The notes below the pieces were generated by a model, which worked only from the letters and a program-made list of their open reading frames with translations, did not search any database and was not told where the DNA came from. The position numbers were made by a program, and so were the translations under genes. This document shows, one piece after another, positions 47,968-59,987 of a DNA stretch of 64,000 bases. This stretch comes from Cokeromyces recurvatus. Its lineage: Eukaryota; Mucoromycota; Mucoromycetes; Mucorales; Mucoraceae. Position 1 is the stretch's first letter; the number at the start of each line of letters is the position of its first letter. The stretch spans positions 434,001 to 498,000 of the forward strand of contig NW_026251399.1 of assembly GCF_025118155.1 (NCBI RefSeq). The letters are read 5' to 3'.

Positions 47968-49197
47968 AAAATGTTTTGTTTCTTTTCCAGTGCGATTTGC
48001 TGATAAAGCTAGAACTTTAAATGCACTTCGTTCATTCCTTAATAGAGAAAATGAAAAAGATCTCAAGATTTTAAAGACTTCAATTGATCTTAATTGTAAT
48101 TATAAACAAGTTCTTGATGCAAAGGTAAGAAAAGAAAAAGAAAGAAAGAGAGACACATTATCTTACTGTATACAACTTTGGTAAATTTTAGAAAAAATTG
48201 TTAGACAACTTAAATGAGGATCAAACAGCTATTGTTGATATCTTTGAGGCTCTATTAAATCGAGCATGTCCACTTATTTTAAATAAGAGTAATGTTCCAC
48301 ATTTATTAAAATTAGCTAAATCAGCTAGAGGAAGAAGACATACAGCATCAAGTCAAAGAGCTGTTGTAGCCCAAAGTATTTTAAAGGAAATGTCAATTAC
48401 TTATCCATCCATGTATACTAGTAATATAAACGATATCATGAATGAAATTATGCGTGATAATGATAATACAGGTAATATAGATTAATAGTTGAATTATTGA
48501 AAATACCTTTTTTAATATATACATATGTTTAGCCGATGAGAGCCTTGAAATTCTATCAGAAATTAGTAAATCAAATAAAGATGAAATGACATATGCAGAG
48601 TAAGTTATTATAATAAGTTTTATATTTATATGAAAGTACTTATTGAACATAGTAATGTAATTGAACGTTTGACAAATTATATCACCAATGGAAATGAACA
48701 TCAAGCTAAGCATGCTTCAATTGCACTTGCAAATATGAAAGGTTCGAAGTTGATTCTTGCTAATCTAGCATCTACTTTGAGCGATGAATTAATCTTAGGA
48801 GCGCCTAATTTACTTACCAATCTTATTACTCTTTCTCAGTTTGCATTATATGCATGTGATCTTCTTCATTCTTCAATAGACTCTATTATCCGATTTATTG
48901 AAAAAGATCTTTTGAATGCTAAAACAAAAGAAGTAAGTGGCATGAACGCAGTATTAAATAATTCAGTATTTTTATATTTATTTTTGGTTAGTTTTTTAGC
49001 GGTAACCCTGAATGGTGTTCTTATGATGAGTTGCCAAAATTATCACAACAAAAACTTGTTGGCATTAGTTTATTAGTTAATTATTTAACAGCTTGTAAAG
49101 ATGATGTGGAACCTGAAGAGCATATAGTGGATAGAATATTTTCAATCCTTTGGTCATTATTAGACAAGACATGTGATAGTGCAATTGCAGATAAAAC

Positions 49198-49246
<49 letters not shown>

Positions 49247-49861
49247 AAACTAATTTAATAATTAAATTTATTTTTTTTTTTTCGTTCAAGTGCTGCGGAA
49301 GTTTCACAGCTTAGATTGGGTGGATCACAAGCTATTGTTAAGCTTACTCAATATGCTAAATATTTGAATGAATTGAGTGTACCTAAATTTGAGAAATTAA
49401 GCTACACTTTACAAGATACCTGTTTCTACGTTCGTCAAGAATTTGCGGAAACTTTGATGAAGGGCCTTCAAACTGAAGAAATTCACTCTCGTTATTATTC
49501 ACTACTCTTCATTTGTGCTCATGAACCTGAAGCGTCTTTATTGAAACAAGTTAAGAGTTTTATTCAAAAGCGTCTCTCTTCTATGGTTATTAGATCAGGT
49601 GAATCCTCTGTTTTGGATTCTTCACTTGTACGTTTGATTCATCTTTTAGCTCATCATCCTGATTTTACTGAGGCTGTGGAAGATTTGATTGTGTTTGCTC
49701 AATATCTGAAGTTTTATCTTAGTTGTGTTGCAACAGCTGATAATGTATCATTTTTGTATCATATTGTTCAAAAAATTAAATTATCAAAGGATATGGTAGC
49801 AGAGGAGTTAAGCAAGGTATATGTACACTTTTATTGAAATCATTTATTTCTGTACGCTAAC

Positions 49862-49892
<31 letters not shown>

Positions 49893-50280
49893 GAATTCCT
49901 ATGTATTAAGTGATTTAGCAGCACTATTAATTAAAACTAAATGTAAAGAAGTTTCATGGCCTTTAAATGCTTATGAAGGCTATGTTTCACTTCAATCTAA
50001 ATTATATCGTACTTTACCACCTGGAGCTGTTCAAGCAGAGGTATAATATTTGATCTATTTATTAAATAATTACTAATTTATTCATTTTTAGACCATTAAG
50101 AAGAATTATCTACCAAAAGAATTCTTAGAACTATATGAGGAAGAGCAAAAGCATAAGCCAGGAGAAAAGGTATTTAATAGATGTTAAAGAAGAGGGGAAG
50201 GAATTCATTTTAACCATCATTTTCTTCAATAGAGGTCTCGATTTAGCTCTTCAATTTCTAATAAGAAAGTCAAGGTTTAA
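45615..50280 (+). CDS. PDS5: Sister-chromatid cohesion regulator Pds5
   Basis: HEAT-repeat protein that binds the cohesin ring in the nucleus and controls its loading, release and maintenance. Nineteen exons: 45615-45761, 45827-46021, 46098-46283, 46384-46510, 46583-46663, 46721-46995, 47059-47153, 47223-47526, 47599-47791, 47847-47913, 47991-48124, 48192-48471, 48533-48599, 48653-48932, 48992-49200, 49291-49816, 49894-50040, 50092-50169 and 50233-50280; about 1145 residues. Family hallmarks: VTKELVHKQILKNSNKTIKALAACCLADIIRLHAP, TVFMFFVNQLSYFG, PAYLMALDICYACPNALQRRVCQYFSD, and HEAT units such as DKLADPDDKVRATTCKILGE. A basic tail ends it. Exon 3 has an in-frame stop at 46269 in a run of seven T (MIEDFF then TAA). 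Removing one T restores FFKAAEK and the next exon's phase. Total exon length is one base too long, so a homopolymer error is likeliest. Confidence 0.92.
49203..49244. repeat. 42-base poly-A in a PDS5 intron
   Basis: The intron after exon 15 starts GT and is then A only for about 42 bases. Similar long A runs occur in other PDS5 introns (about 47933-47965 and 49867-49892). Confidence 0.9.
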
Positions 50281-51026
50281 GATAAAGCAAAATAGTGAGG
50301 AGTTTTCCTTTTTCTTTTAATAATATACAAGTTTTTAATAGTTGATATCTATTCAATATTGATATTATCTCTGACTTTGTTTCTTTTTTCTTTTTTAATG
50401 TGTGATATATTATTAGATAAATTGGATAAGATGAGTTATATAGTTTATCTTTTATGAAGGAAAAACAAGCTATATCATAAAAGATATTGAAATATATTCT
50501 CTTCAATAATAATATAAAAGAAAAAAAAAACGCTGGATTGCTTTTGCAAAATTACGAATATTTTAAGCACAATATGATAAGTCATTCATAAGTTTAAATC
50601 TTATCAGACTCTTATTTATCTCTTGTTCATTCTTCATATAATATATTTTTATTTTATCTATTTCACGTCAATTTCTTAATAGTTCTTCCTTTTGAATCCA
50701 TTGGTCTTTTTTTGTCAAGATGCTTTAATACCGTTTGTTTGGCAATTAATAATCTAGATAAAATTTTTTGATATGCCATGTTCCTTGATTCCATTCACGC
50801 TTTTTGGTATTTCAATAGATACTACTTCATTCAAGACATAAAGTCCATTCGCACCCAAGTAGACAGCTTCAAGGCCTATCATAAATGATACTATTAAGTG
50901 TTTTAGAGATTGATAAGTTGAACATCAGTGAAATTTTTTGCAACGATCATTTTTAAAATCTGCTTTGCTGGTTAGCACCGTCTTTATAGTCGACTTATTA
51001 TTTTATTTTTTGAAGTTCACCAATAG
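50281..51026. other. Intergenic with a decayed coding fragment
   Basis: After the PDS5 stop there is no intact gene. On the minus strand about 50885-50755 reads GLEAVYLGANGLYVLNEVV then SIEIPKSVNGIKEH before stops. It has the look of a once-coding, probably transposon-associated fragment, but I cannot name the family. Confidence 0.4.
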
Positions 51027-51280
51027 TACAGCCAGTACGATGGATATTGTCGCTAATTAACAAATATGTGTCGGCAGTTGAGAAATAATTGTCGCATAAG
51101 AAATTTCAATTTTTCGTTTTTTATTTTTGTTGATTGTCGTTTTAGGAAACGCGTATTGTCGCATCAGATTAGCTTAAATTGTCATAATGTTTTCCTCTTT
51201 CTGAGTTCTTCTTTTCTGTTTAATACTTTTTTTTTTTTGGTTTTTGATTTGAGTCATGGAGAGATCTTTTTTATTACGAA

Positions 51281-51860
51281 GATGGGCGCGATAACCTGTA
51301 CGATGAGAAGGGAACGAAAGTTTATGATCCAATGGAGGGTGTTCTAACTGAGATAACCAATCCTAATGTGGTTCTTGAAAGACTAACCCATCAAAGCACT
51401 TGGAGAAAACTAAAACCGCCTGAGAAGATTGCTGTAGAAAAGATAGCTAAAGTAATACTAATTAAGTCGGCAAAGAAAGAATACAGAAAGTACCGTGACA
51501 GGCAACGAAAGGAATTTATTGACAGAATGATTGATTGAAAGTGCTTAGGAAAGAGGTCTAGCTACCCGGTTCGCAAGAGAACTAGGGATCGAACCATGTA
51601 TGGCTCAAAGATGGTGGAAAATGTATAGAGAAACAGAAGAAGTGCCTTACAAAAAGTCTTCTATAAGTTCTGGTCCTCAGTCTTCTTTCACCGACGATCA
51701 CAACGACTTTTTGAGGAATCTAGTGTACGATGATCCCCCCCCCAGCTTCCTGTGGGTGATGTAGTGGGGGAGGTTAGCTGAACAATTCGAAAAATTTAGC
51801 ATCTCAAAATCTCAACTCAATAATCACCTTCAGTCTTTACATATATAACTACTCAATAAT
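51281..51860 (+). pseudogene. Tc1/mariner transposase N-terminal region, frameshifted
   Basis: Reads DGRDNLYDEKGTKVYDP, then LTHQSTWRKLKPPEKIAVEK and KKEYRKYRDRQRKEFIDRM in one frame. After a shift near 51538 it continues GLATRFARELGIEPCMAQRWW and SSFTDDHNDFLRNLVYDDP in another. A run of nine C at 51737-51745 breaks it again before LAEQFEKFSISKSQLNNHL. This is the helix-turn-helix region of a DDE_3 transposase family common in Mucorales. At least two frame changes and stops show it is inactive. Confidence 0.82.
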
Positions 51861-54057
51861 CAATACCCAAAGAAAATTTTCCTTGGATAAAATTGCGTTG
51901 AAAAAAATTATGTTGAAAAAAAAAACTACTAGTTGGAAAACCAAAGTTAGTTTGTTTCCAGATAAAATAATGATGGCAAGGCTTGAAACAACTTTAAGTT
52001 ATACCCTAAAGATGAACAGTCTTTTGTACAGCAATCAGATCATGAATGCTCATTATGAATGATGGCTAGTCTTATTCTTATTCTGTCAATTGACATTCTA
52101 GTGATGCTGAATTTATTTAACCGTACAGAACTTACCTTGAGAGGAAAGAAATCTTAGGGAAAATATACAATAATCTTTTTTAATATTTATACACTGTGCT
52201 GTTATAGTCTTTCACCACTTTTTTATATACGCTTATTTTTTAAATATTATTAGAGGAGCAGCTTTATTATAAAACGATTTTTATTAAATTGTTTTTTTTT
52301 TCATTTTTGTTAATATTATAAAAAAAAAAAAAAAAAAGATGCTTTTCTTAGTTCTCAAATCTCTTTAAAAGAGACTTGATACTAACAGGATTAACCACGA
52401 GAAGGTGAAAGCATATCTAATCCCAAAAATAATATTACAACCCATACACAAATTGATACGGGCTGTAATTTTTTCTTCTCCCTCTAAATTTCTACTTGAA
52501 AGATAAACGTCCAATTTCAACTAGTAGACACTTGGCAAAGTCCAACCTGGCCCAAGCCTTGCTAGAAGAAAAAGATAGGATTCCTCACTTCCTACCCCAA
52601 TAAAAAATACAGTTGGATGTAAGTTTCATTGGAAGCCGGGCTAAACATTCTGACCTGTAGCGTGGCGAAGTGGAAGGAATCCAGATACATGAAGTGCACG
52701 ACCTGACTATTGTTTACCTGAGAATGTCCCTTCTTTGACCCCTAGCATCTACTTTTGACTTAACAGTAAATACAAGTTGGGATTCTTCAACTAAATAAAT
52801 AGATGAAAAAACCACGGTCAGAAACGTAAGCTGTGCATCCTTATCTATTTTTATTTTATAAACAGCAACTAGATAAAAATAAAAAGAAGGAAAAACCTCC
52901 AAAAAGAAAAACAGAAAAACTAAACCTTGAGATAAGCCCTTTCAATGGTGCAGACAAAGAGTACGCTAATCTCCCTAAAAAAGGAACAGGTTTACAATTT
53001 CCAACCCCAAGTATCCTTTTTATTCCCCTCCTCCTTTGGAAATAAATCAAACTTGAGCAGTCAAAATTCGATAAGGTCCCATCAATTATCTAAGGTTGCA
53101 ATAACCCAAGGTGAAGGCGGATATGCATGTAGTAACCAAAAGAGAGTCTAGGCCCTCCCCTTTAGCCATGTTATAAACGGACAGTTCTACAAACTCAAGT
53201 AAGCCAAGCTATGTGACTTGAGCACACTTCATAACCCTGACAGTGTCTACCCATAGTTTCAAGTAAAACTAAAGAAGAATAGGAAAAATAAAAAAAAAGC
53301 TAAAGAAAAAAGAAGAAGAAAAAAAAGGAAAAAAAACGAAAAAATGTACTTTTTTTTTATAGTAAAATTCAGGAGAAAAAGGAGAAGTTATTAAAGTTTA
53401 ATCTTAGCGTATTTTTTTTTTTTGTTTTTAATTTACTTTGCGTTAAATCTTCTCTCCTGCCTTTCTCCTTGTCTTTTTTTTTTCTCTTTTCTTTTTAATA
53501 CTTTAGAGATAAGTTTTGGCTTTTATTTGAATGTAGTAAAGCATTACTATCTTCTTTGAAAGTAAGCAAGAAAATAAGAAAGTAAGAAAAAAAAAAGAAG
53601 ACGTTTGTTTACTTTTTTTATATGTATTTGTATTCATGTGAATATGCTGAGCATTCTTGCAAAGTAATTAAGCCAAAACTAGTCAAACGCGGTTACACGA
53701 CAGAGCATGATGTTCATAGATAAGCTATCAATAATATAAAAAATGGTATTTTATACAACAGTTTTATTTTTATTTTTAGACACACACACATACACACAAT
53801 GTAGACGCTTTTTTTTAATTGAACAAGACACTCTTAGTAGCTTATGCATTTTAAAGAGTTAGGCTGTAATCTTTCTTACTACTGTATTATGGCAATTGAA
53901 CTCTTTTTTATGATGATCATAATAACAAGGCTCTTTAGGTTTTGATCAGTTTGAAAGGAATAATGACTTTAAAGAGAAGAAAGAGATAGAGTTTCAAAGA
54001 GTGTACAAAAGATAATACGATGAAAAAAAAAAAAAAAAAAAAAAAAGATATGATATC

Positions 54058-54185
54058 TTTTATTTCATATTCAGGCTTATAGTTTGTCCTGTATTATGTA
54101 ATTCATCTGTTATAATATTACTTGTGCTTATCTCCAGAGCTTATTCCATAACAAAATTATCAAATGTCTATATAAAGAACCTCTC
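54058..54185 (+). repeat. Dispersed repeat copy (pairs with 14246-14395)
   Basis: Near the right terminal repeat of the Tc1/mariner element. Matches the reverse complement of 14246-14395 (CATATTCAGGCTTATAGTTT and following). Confidence 0.75.
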
Positions 54186-54329
54186 TAAAAAAATTTTAAT
54201 AAAATTTCAAACCTTTGTGACAATACGCTTTTCCTAAAACGACAAATTGAAATTTCTTTTGCGACAATTGCTTCTCAACTGCCGTCAAATATTTGCTACT
54301 TGGCGACAATATTCATCGTAATGGCTGTA

Positions 54330-55427
54330 CAAACATCTGCATCATACTTTTTTATTATTATTTTTGGTAGTACTCGTAAGACTTTCTTCAGCTACTTTAT
54401 ATTAACTGAAATGTTATCACCTCCAGTATAATAATACACCAGAACCACGATATTATCCCGCTTCCATAATGGATCTCTTTCCCCTCCTTTCTCCATGCTC
54501 TGACCAGATAGTCAGCTTTAGACAGAATACTCTGGTATTTGTCGTCTTTATAAATTTCACTCATTTGATTAATGAAGACTAGTTTGTTATAATTGCTTAC
54601 TTGTTCATTATGTCTTTTATAATCTAATATTCCATTCCAAAAGATTTGACTATATCTCAATATTGTTTAAAACCTAAAGAAATATATTTTATTAGATTAA
54701 AAGTATGGAAAAATGTAAATATGACTTTTATTGACATTGCTTTTAACGATCGTAATGATCTATCAGGAAGAGAGTGGCATCTTTTTTTTTAGAGCGTGCA
54801 GCAAGACCTACACAGTCTTTATACTCTTTAATCGCAACATCTCTGTTTGCATGTCAGTATTTTCCTTCAATAACGAATAAAAGCAGGTTATTGTTCATGA
54901 AAAAAAAATAGAGTTATCTTGCAGGTAGTACAAGTTTTAGACAGAATTGGGTAACTCATTTCTGTGATATTTGACAATAAAAAAATGAGTCTCCTTGAGA
55001 TTCTTTAAAAACGATTTTCATTGTTTATGATGAAAATGAATAAAAGAAAATAAATACATATAGATGTCAGTTAATCAACCAATAAAAATAGTAGCTGAAA
55101 GTCATGATATAAACAAGTCCAAGTAACGTTGTCGATTATACAACTTGTAACTATTATTACAACTATCCATAAATATCTATTGTAGTCCTTTCAATAAAAA
55201 GGAAGTACATGAATCGTCGGACAATTCTGGTGAAGCACGTGACTGGTTTATCACTGTGCAAATTTTATCCTTTTACACCACTTGTCACTTGCGTCTTATA
55301 GAAAGCCAAGTCGAAAAATTTACTGAGCGAACTGGAAAAAGTAATTTTTTAACAAACTTGGATCCTTTTTTTTTTTTTTTCACTGTATTAATTTTAGAAT
55401 TAAAAATAGATAGATTTAAAATTCCTC
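54330..55427. other. Intergenic with a minus-strand remnant frame
   Basis: An 87-codon minus-strand frame at 54660-54397 (YSQIFWNGILDYKRHNEQVS..., KADYLVRAWRKEGKEIHYG) has protein-like composition. It starts at a non-ATG codon and has no clear extension, so I treat it as a decayed fragment, perhaps of a mobile element. The rest shows nothing I can support. Confidence 0.4.
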
Positions 55428-56798
55428 ATGTCAGCACGATTACCTCTTCAATCAAAGGCAATCAGGCCTAAGTTTGAAAACAAAAGAACTATTTTTGGTG
55501 ATGAAGATGAAGATGAAGATGTTGTTCGTGATGAACTAGTTGTTGGATTCGAAGACAATAAAATAAAAGAGTAAAGTACATTATCATCATCATCAAAAAA
55601 AAAAAAAAAAAAAAAAAAGTAAATAAAAAACATTTTGTTTTGTCAAACTAATTCCGAAATGCTCTAGGGCTCAGCCAAAGAAAAAGGATGCGCCATTGAT
55701 CATACCATCTACACCTAATGTTGATTGGAGAACTAGTGCTAAGCATAAGAAAGAATTATTTGTACCTGAGAGAGCGCAACAACGAGTTGATGTTTCTATA
55801 GATTCACAACCAGAGGTGTTAATTCAAAATGCCAATTCCTTTGGTTTACAGATTCAAAAGAAAGAAAAAGTAGAGACAATAAATGAAAGTAATAATGACA
55901 ATATACAAATAACGACAATTATCGAAAAAGAAGAAAACACAACAGTATTAAATAAAGAAGAACCCGAAAAGACATTAGAGGAGCGTGCTGTTGAAGCAAT
56001 TATTAGAGGCAAGGAGTGGGAAAAAAAAGAATTTGCTAAGAAATAATAACTGATATATTGTTTATAGAATCTAAAGGTGAGGACTTGGACGAAGAGAATG
56101 GTCCACAAAAAGTAATCCATGTTGATGAAACACTTGTATTTAGAGATGATGTTAAGAATAGACCAGATGAAACCACGATGGAGGATTATGAAAGGATTCC
56201 TGTTGATGAATTTGGCGCAGCATTACTAAGAGGCCTTGGTTGGAAAGAAGGTGAGGGCATTGGTCGCAATAGAAAAAATACACAGTAAGTTTTTTTTTTT
56301 TATGCTTTGATCTCGCTTTTAAATTAAGCATTTTTTTTTTCTTTCGTGTTTAGAACTCCATCACCAGCACCTGTAAAACAAAGAGAAGCACTATTAGGTT
56401 TAGGAGCTAAACCAGAGCAATTAAGTTTTAAGAGTGATTATGAAAGGGTGAAACATAGACGCTCAGCATATGAATATAAAGATACCAGCCTATTCAAAAA
56501 GATAGCAAAAAGGAAATTAGAAGATATATCAGATGAAAGTGACAGTTATAGTAACAGTAGACATCATAGTCATTCTTCGTCTAGAAGTAGTAGTAGGAGT
56601 AGTAGAAGATATGATGATGACCGTTATCAAAATAGAAGACGACGCAGTCGTAGTCGAAGTACAGAACGTCATAGAAGTAGCAGTAATTCTTCAAGAAGCC
56701 ATCGTCATCGTCATAGGAGTGACAGTCGATCACGTTCTCCTGTGTCAAAATCACATAATAGTAGTAAGCGTCAAGATAGGTCATCATCAAGAAAATAA
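55428..56798 (+). CDS. G-patch splicing protein, Spp2/GPKOW family
   Basis: Predicted spliceosome factor; Spp2 binds and activates the DEAH helicase Prp2 through its G-patch. Exons: 55428-55570, 55668-about 56040, about 56070-56284 and 56354-56798. The N-terminus (acidic GDEDEDEDVVRDELVVGFE), LIIPSTPNVDWRTSAKHK, then DYERIPVDEFGAALLRGLGWKEGEGIGRN is the family core and G-patch, followed by REALLGLGAKPEQLS. The C-terminal ~95 residues form an Arg/Ser-rich domain (RRRRSRSRSTERHRSSS), more like SR proteins than yeast Spp2. The exon 2/3 border is unresolved: exon 2 reads into TAA at 56044, a good branch point and acceptor (TTTATAG) lie at 56069, but no GT donor fits the phase. A small deletion or base error at the donor is possible. 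Function is assigned from the core. Confidence 0.82.
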
Positions 56799-57117
56799 AG
56801 TAACATGTACAACCTTAAATATTGAAGATAGATTATTTTAATTTGTTTTTTTATATATAAAAATGTACATGGAGAAGCCTTGAAACATTGCAAATCTTCT
56901 ACCTTTGTCTGTGATTTAAAAATTTACGTAACGTTCTTACCAAATAAGAGGTATTGCGCCATCGATTTATGTGATTACTCTATTTAACATTATAGATGGT
57001 TTTAATTTCCCAGTCTAATAATATAACAGTTTGAGTTTTTTATTTTTTTTTTTTTTTTGTATAAATGCATATGCTTGTGTTTTTTTTTTTCTTTTTTTTT
57101 TATTTTAAATATACATA
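56799..57117. other. Intergenic, SulP leader
   Basis: 3' region of the G-patch gene and T-rich leader of the transporter gene (runs of T at 57040-57058 and 57080-57101). No coding frame. Confidence 0.5.
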
Positions 57118-59757
57118 ATGGATAGTAATATATCACAACCGAACAATAGTTCAGAATGCCAATTTAATCATAAAGAAGAAATTATCATTGATTATGAAAA
57201 TGTTTCATATCAGCATCAAACAAAAGAATTTTTCAAGCATTTACCTGCATATAGTAAAAATTATGCTATTAGTTTATTTCCAATTATAACTTGGATTCAT
57301 AGATATAATTTAATGGTATAGTAATCTATCCTTTCCTGTTAAATTATTAACAATTTATCTCTTTAGTGGCTAATTAGAGATCTGATTGCTGGTGTTACGG
57401 TAGGGATTGTAATTGTTCCTCAGAGTATGGGTTATGCCAAAATTGCTGAATTACCACCTCAATATGGTTTATAGTAAAGCCTCTTAATTCAAAAAATATA
57501 TAAATAAATATATACATGTATTTATTCTTTCTTTTTAGTACTGCATTTGTAGGTTTATGCGTATATTGTTTATTTGCTACATCTAAAGATATTAGTATTG
57601 GCCCTACTGGTAAATTCCAAGAAGTATATGATTTTAAAAATAAATAGAGAATTCATACTTTTCGTTTATTTTTTTATTTTTTGTAGCTGTCATGTCCTTG
57701 CTTGTTGGACAAACAGTAACACGTGTTACTGCTAATGATTCTACAATCACAGGACCTGAAATTGCAGTATCAATGTCTTTATTTACTGGTATAGTTGCTA
57801 TGTTTATTGGTCTTGTGCGTCTTGGTATATTAGTAGATTTTATTCCAGGTAAAATATATCTAAAGTGATACAGTTTTAGTTATCTTTTTTTTTGTCATAT
57901 GCTCATATTAGTACATTTACAAATATAATTGTAGCACCAGCTATTGCAGGTTTTATGAGCGGTTCTGCTATTACAATTACAATTGGTCAATTACCCAAGC
58001 TTTTTGGTATCAAAGGAATAAATACTCAAGATTCTTCTTATTTGATCTTTGGAAATTTTTTTAAGTATTTACCCAACACAAAGGTTGATGTTGTATTTGG
58101 ACTTATTAGTTTAATCTGGCTTTACTGTGTTCGATATATCTGTCAAGTACTTGGTAAACGCTACCCCAAATACTCTATGCATTTCTTTTTCTTTAGTATC
58201 ATGAGAAACGGTATTCTTGTGATTGTTGGCACCTTAGTTGCATTTTTGATTAATATTGGTAAAAGTACAAGTCCTATTAGTATTTTAAAGACAGTTCCAC
58301 CTGGATTCAAAGCAATGGGGGTTCCTGTTATTCGTACAAATGTTCTATCAGGTATTGTTAGTTCTCTTCCCTCTGGTGTGATTATCTTGATATTGGAGCA
58401 TGTTGCAATTGCAAAATCATTTGGACGAATTAATGACTATTCCATTGTTGCTGATCAAGAAATTATTGCTATTGGTTTCACCAATATCTGGGCCAGCTTT
58501 TTTGGTGCTTATCCTTCTACAGGATCATTTTCACGTACAGCTATTAAAGCTAGATCTGGTGTCAAGACCCCTATTGCTGGTATCATATCTGCTCTTGTTG
58601 TTTTATTAGCCCTTTATGCCCTAACACCTGCCTTTTATTATATTCCGGATGCTGTTTTAGCAGCCATCGTTATCCATGCCGTTGCTGATCTTGTATCAGG
58701 ACCAAATTATGTAAAACGGCTTGCTGCTATTAGTCTTTGGGAGTTGTTAGTCTTTGTGGCCACCGTCATTGTCACATTCTTTACTACAGTAGAGTATGGT
58801 ATATATGCTTCAGTAGGTATGTCAATTGTCATCCTTCTCTTCCGTATTGCTCGCCCTCGTTTTTGGGGGCTTGGACGTATCCCTTTAAGCACAACAACTG
58901 TTAGTACTATTGTCTATGACAATGAAAAGAAATCAGAACCGCAGAGGCCAGATATAACTGAGCTACACACTTATTTATATGTTCCTGAAAATCATCCATC
59001 ATTAGAAAAGCTTGTTGAGTCCTTACCTAAAGGTATCTTAATGTGTCGTATAGATGAGTCGCTAACATACCCTAATTCTGGATACATATCTGACAAGATT
59101 ATCAACTACTGCAAGTCTCGCACTCGGTCAGGAGGCAAGACACTGGACAAAGGAGAGCGTCCTTGGAACGATGATTCTACTCCTGATATCATTGCAGCCC
59201 GTGAAAGCTTACCGATCTTACATGCTTTGATCCTTGATTTTGCTAGTGTAAATCGTCTAGATTCAAGCGGTCTTCAAGCTATTGTAGATGCTCAAAATGC
59301 TTTAAATCGTTATAGTGGTCATCATGTTGAATTCCATTTTGTTAATATCTTAAATCCCACTATTCGGCGCTGTCTTGTAGTTGCTCAATTTGGTACACAA
59401 CCTAGACCTGGAGATAATCGTAAAGAAATTTTGCCTATTGTTCCTACCTCGCGTGATGGTCCTGAAAGAGAGCAATTTCATCGTAAATCAGATGAGGAGA
59501 GTCCTAATACATTAGATGAAATAGAGGATATTGAAAAATCCTGTACAGAGTGCTCTAACACTCCTCCAATTTCATTTCATCGTCTTTCAACAGATGGTAT
59601 TCCTATTCCCAAGGATCGTTATCCATTCTTCCATTGGAGTGCTGATAAAGCTGTTCGCTCTGCATTATCCTCTTTAAGCATTCGTCATTCTTTGGAGGAG
59701 CCTAATGATACTGAGGTGCTATCCGACATAAATAGTAATATTTCTAGTAATCATTAA
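57118..59757 (+). CDS. SulP/SLC26 anion (sulfate) permease with STAS domain
   Basis: Predicted membrane anion transporter, probably sulfate uptake. Five exons: 57118-57315, 57367-57473, 57539-57609, 57687-57848 and 57935-59757, closing to 786 residues. The conserved SulP signature is split by introns: DLIAGVTVGIVIVPQSMGYAKIAELPPQYGLYTAFVG, followed by GPTAVMSLLVGQTV. About a dozen hydrophobic segments follow, including IIAIGFTNIWASFFGAYPSTGSFSRTAI and YIPDAVLAAIVIHAVADL. The cytoplasmic STAS domain occupies about residues 450-650 (ALILDFASVNRLDSSGLQAIVDAQ). The tail carries acidic and Ser/Thr stretches. Sulfate specificity is the usual fungal role but other anions cannot be excluded. All splice phases agree. 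Confidence 0.93.
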
Positions 59758-59987
59758 TTGATTTTTTTTTCCAGTTAGAATAGAAATAATTTTATACCCA
59801 CTCTTTCTTTCCTCCTCCTTCCCATCTCTAATATATGTATTTATAATTAAAATGGGAGTTCTCTACTTATAATCTAATAAAATGAATATATTTTTCAACA
59901 TTTCCAAAAAAAAAAAAAAAAAGAAATAAAAAAAAATTAAAAGCGTGATAATTAATTATTAAAGTCATATTGAATAAACAATTTATA
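59758..59987. other. Convergent 3' region
   Basis: 230 bases between the stops of the SulP gene and the minus-strand hypothetical gene. It has poly-A runs at 59906-59922; nothing else is seen. Confidence 0.5.

Larger units (their letters stand above)
51029..54327 (+). mobile_element. Tc1/mariner-like element with TIRs and TA flanks (decayed)
   Basis: The left end (from 51029, CAGCCAGTACGATGGATATT) and the reverse complement of the right end (from 54327, CAGCCATTACGATGAATATT) match over roughly 120-150 bases, with shared words such as GGCAGTTGAGAA, AGAAATTTCAATTT and CGTTTTAGGAAA. The left copy has an internal duplication of about 23 bases. Both ends are flanked by TA, the target duplication of Tc1/mariner elements. 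Inside, 51281-51860 encodes the broken N-terminal part of a transposase; the DDE part is not recognisable. A GC-richer block at about 52430-53240 may be a nested insertion of unknown type. Confidence 0.85.

Noticed and set aside
51580..51600. GGGATCGAACC resembling a tRNA B box
   Set aside because: It lies in the transposase coding remnant (ELGIEPCM) and no acceptor stem or A box can be formed around it.
56533..56841. 102-codon Val/Ile-rich frame overlapping the G-patch gene
   Set aside because: Alternate-frame shadow of the Arg/Ser repeat region.
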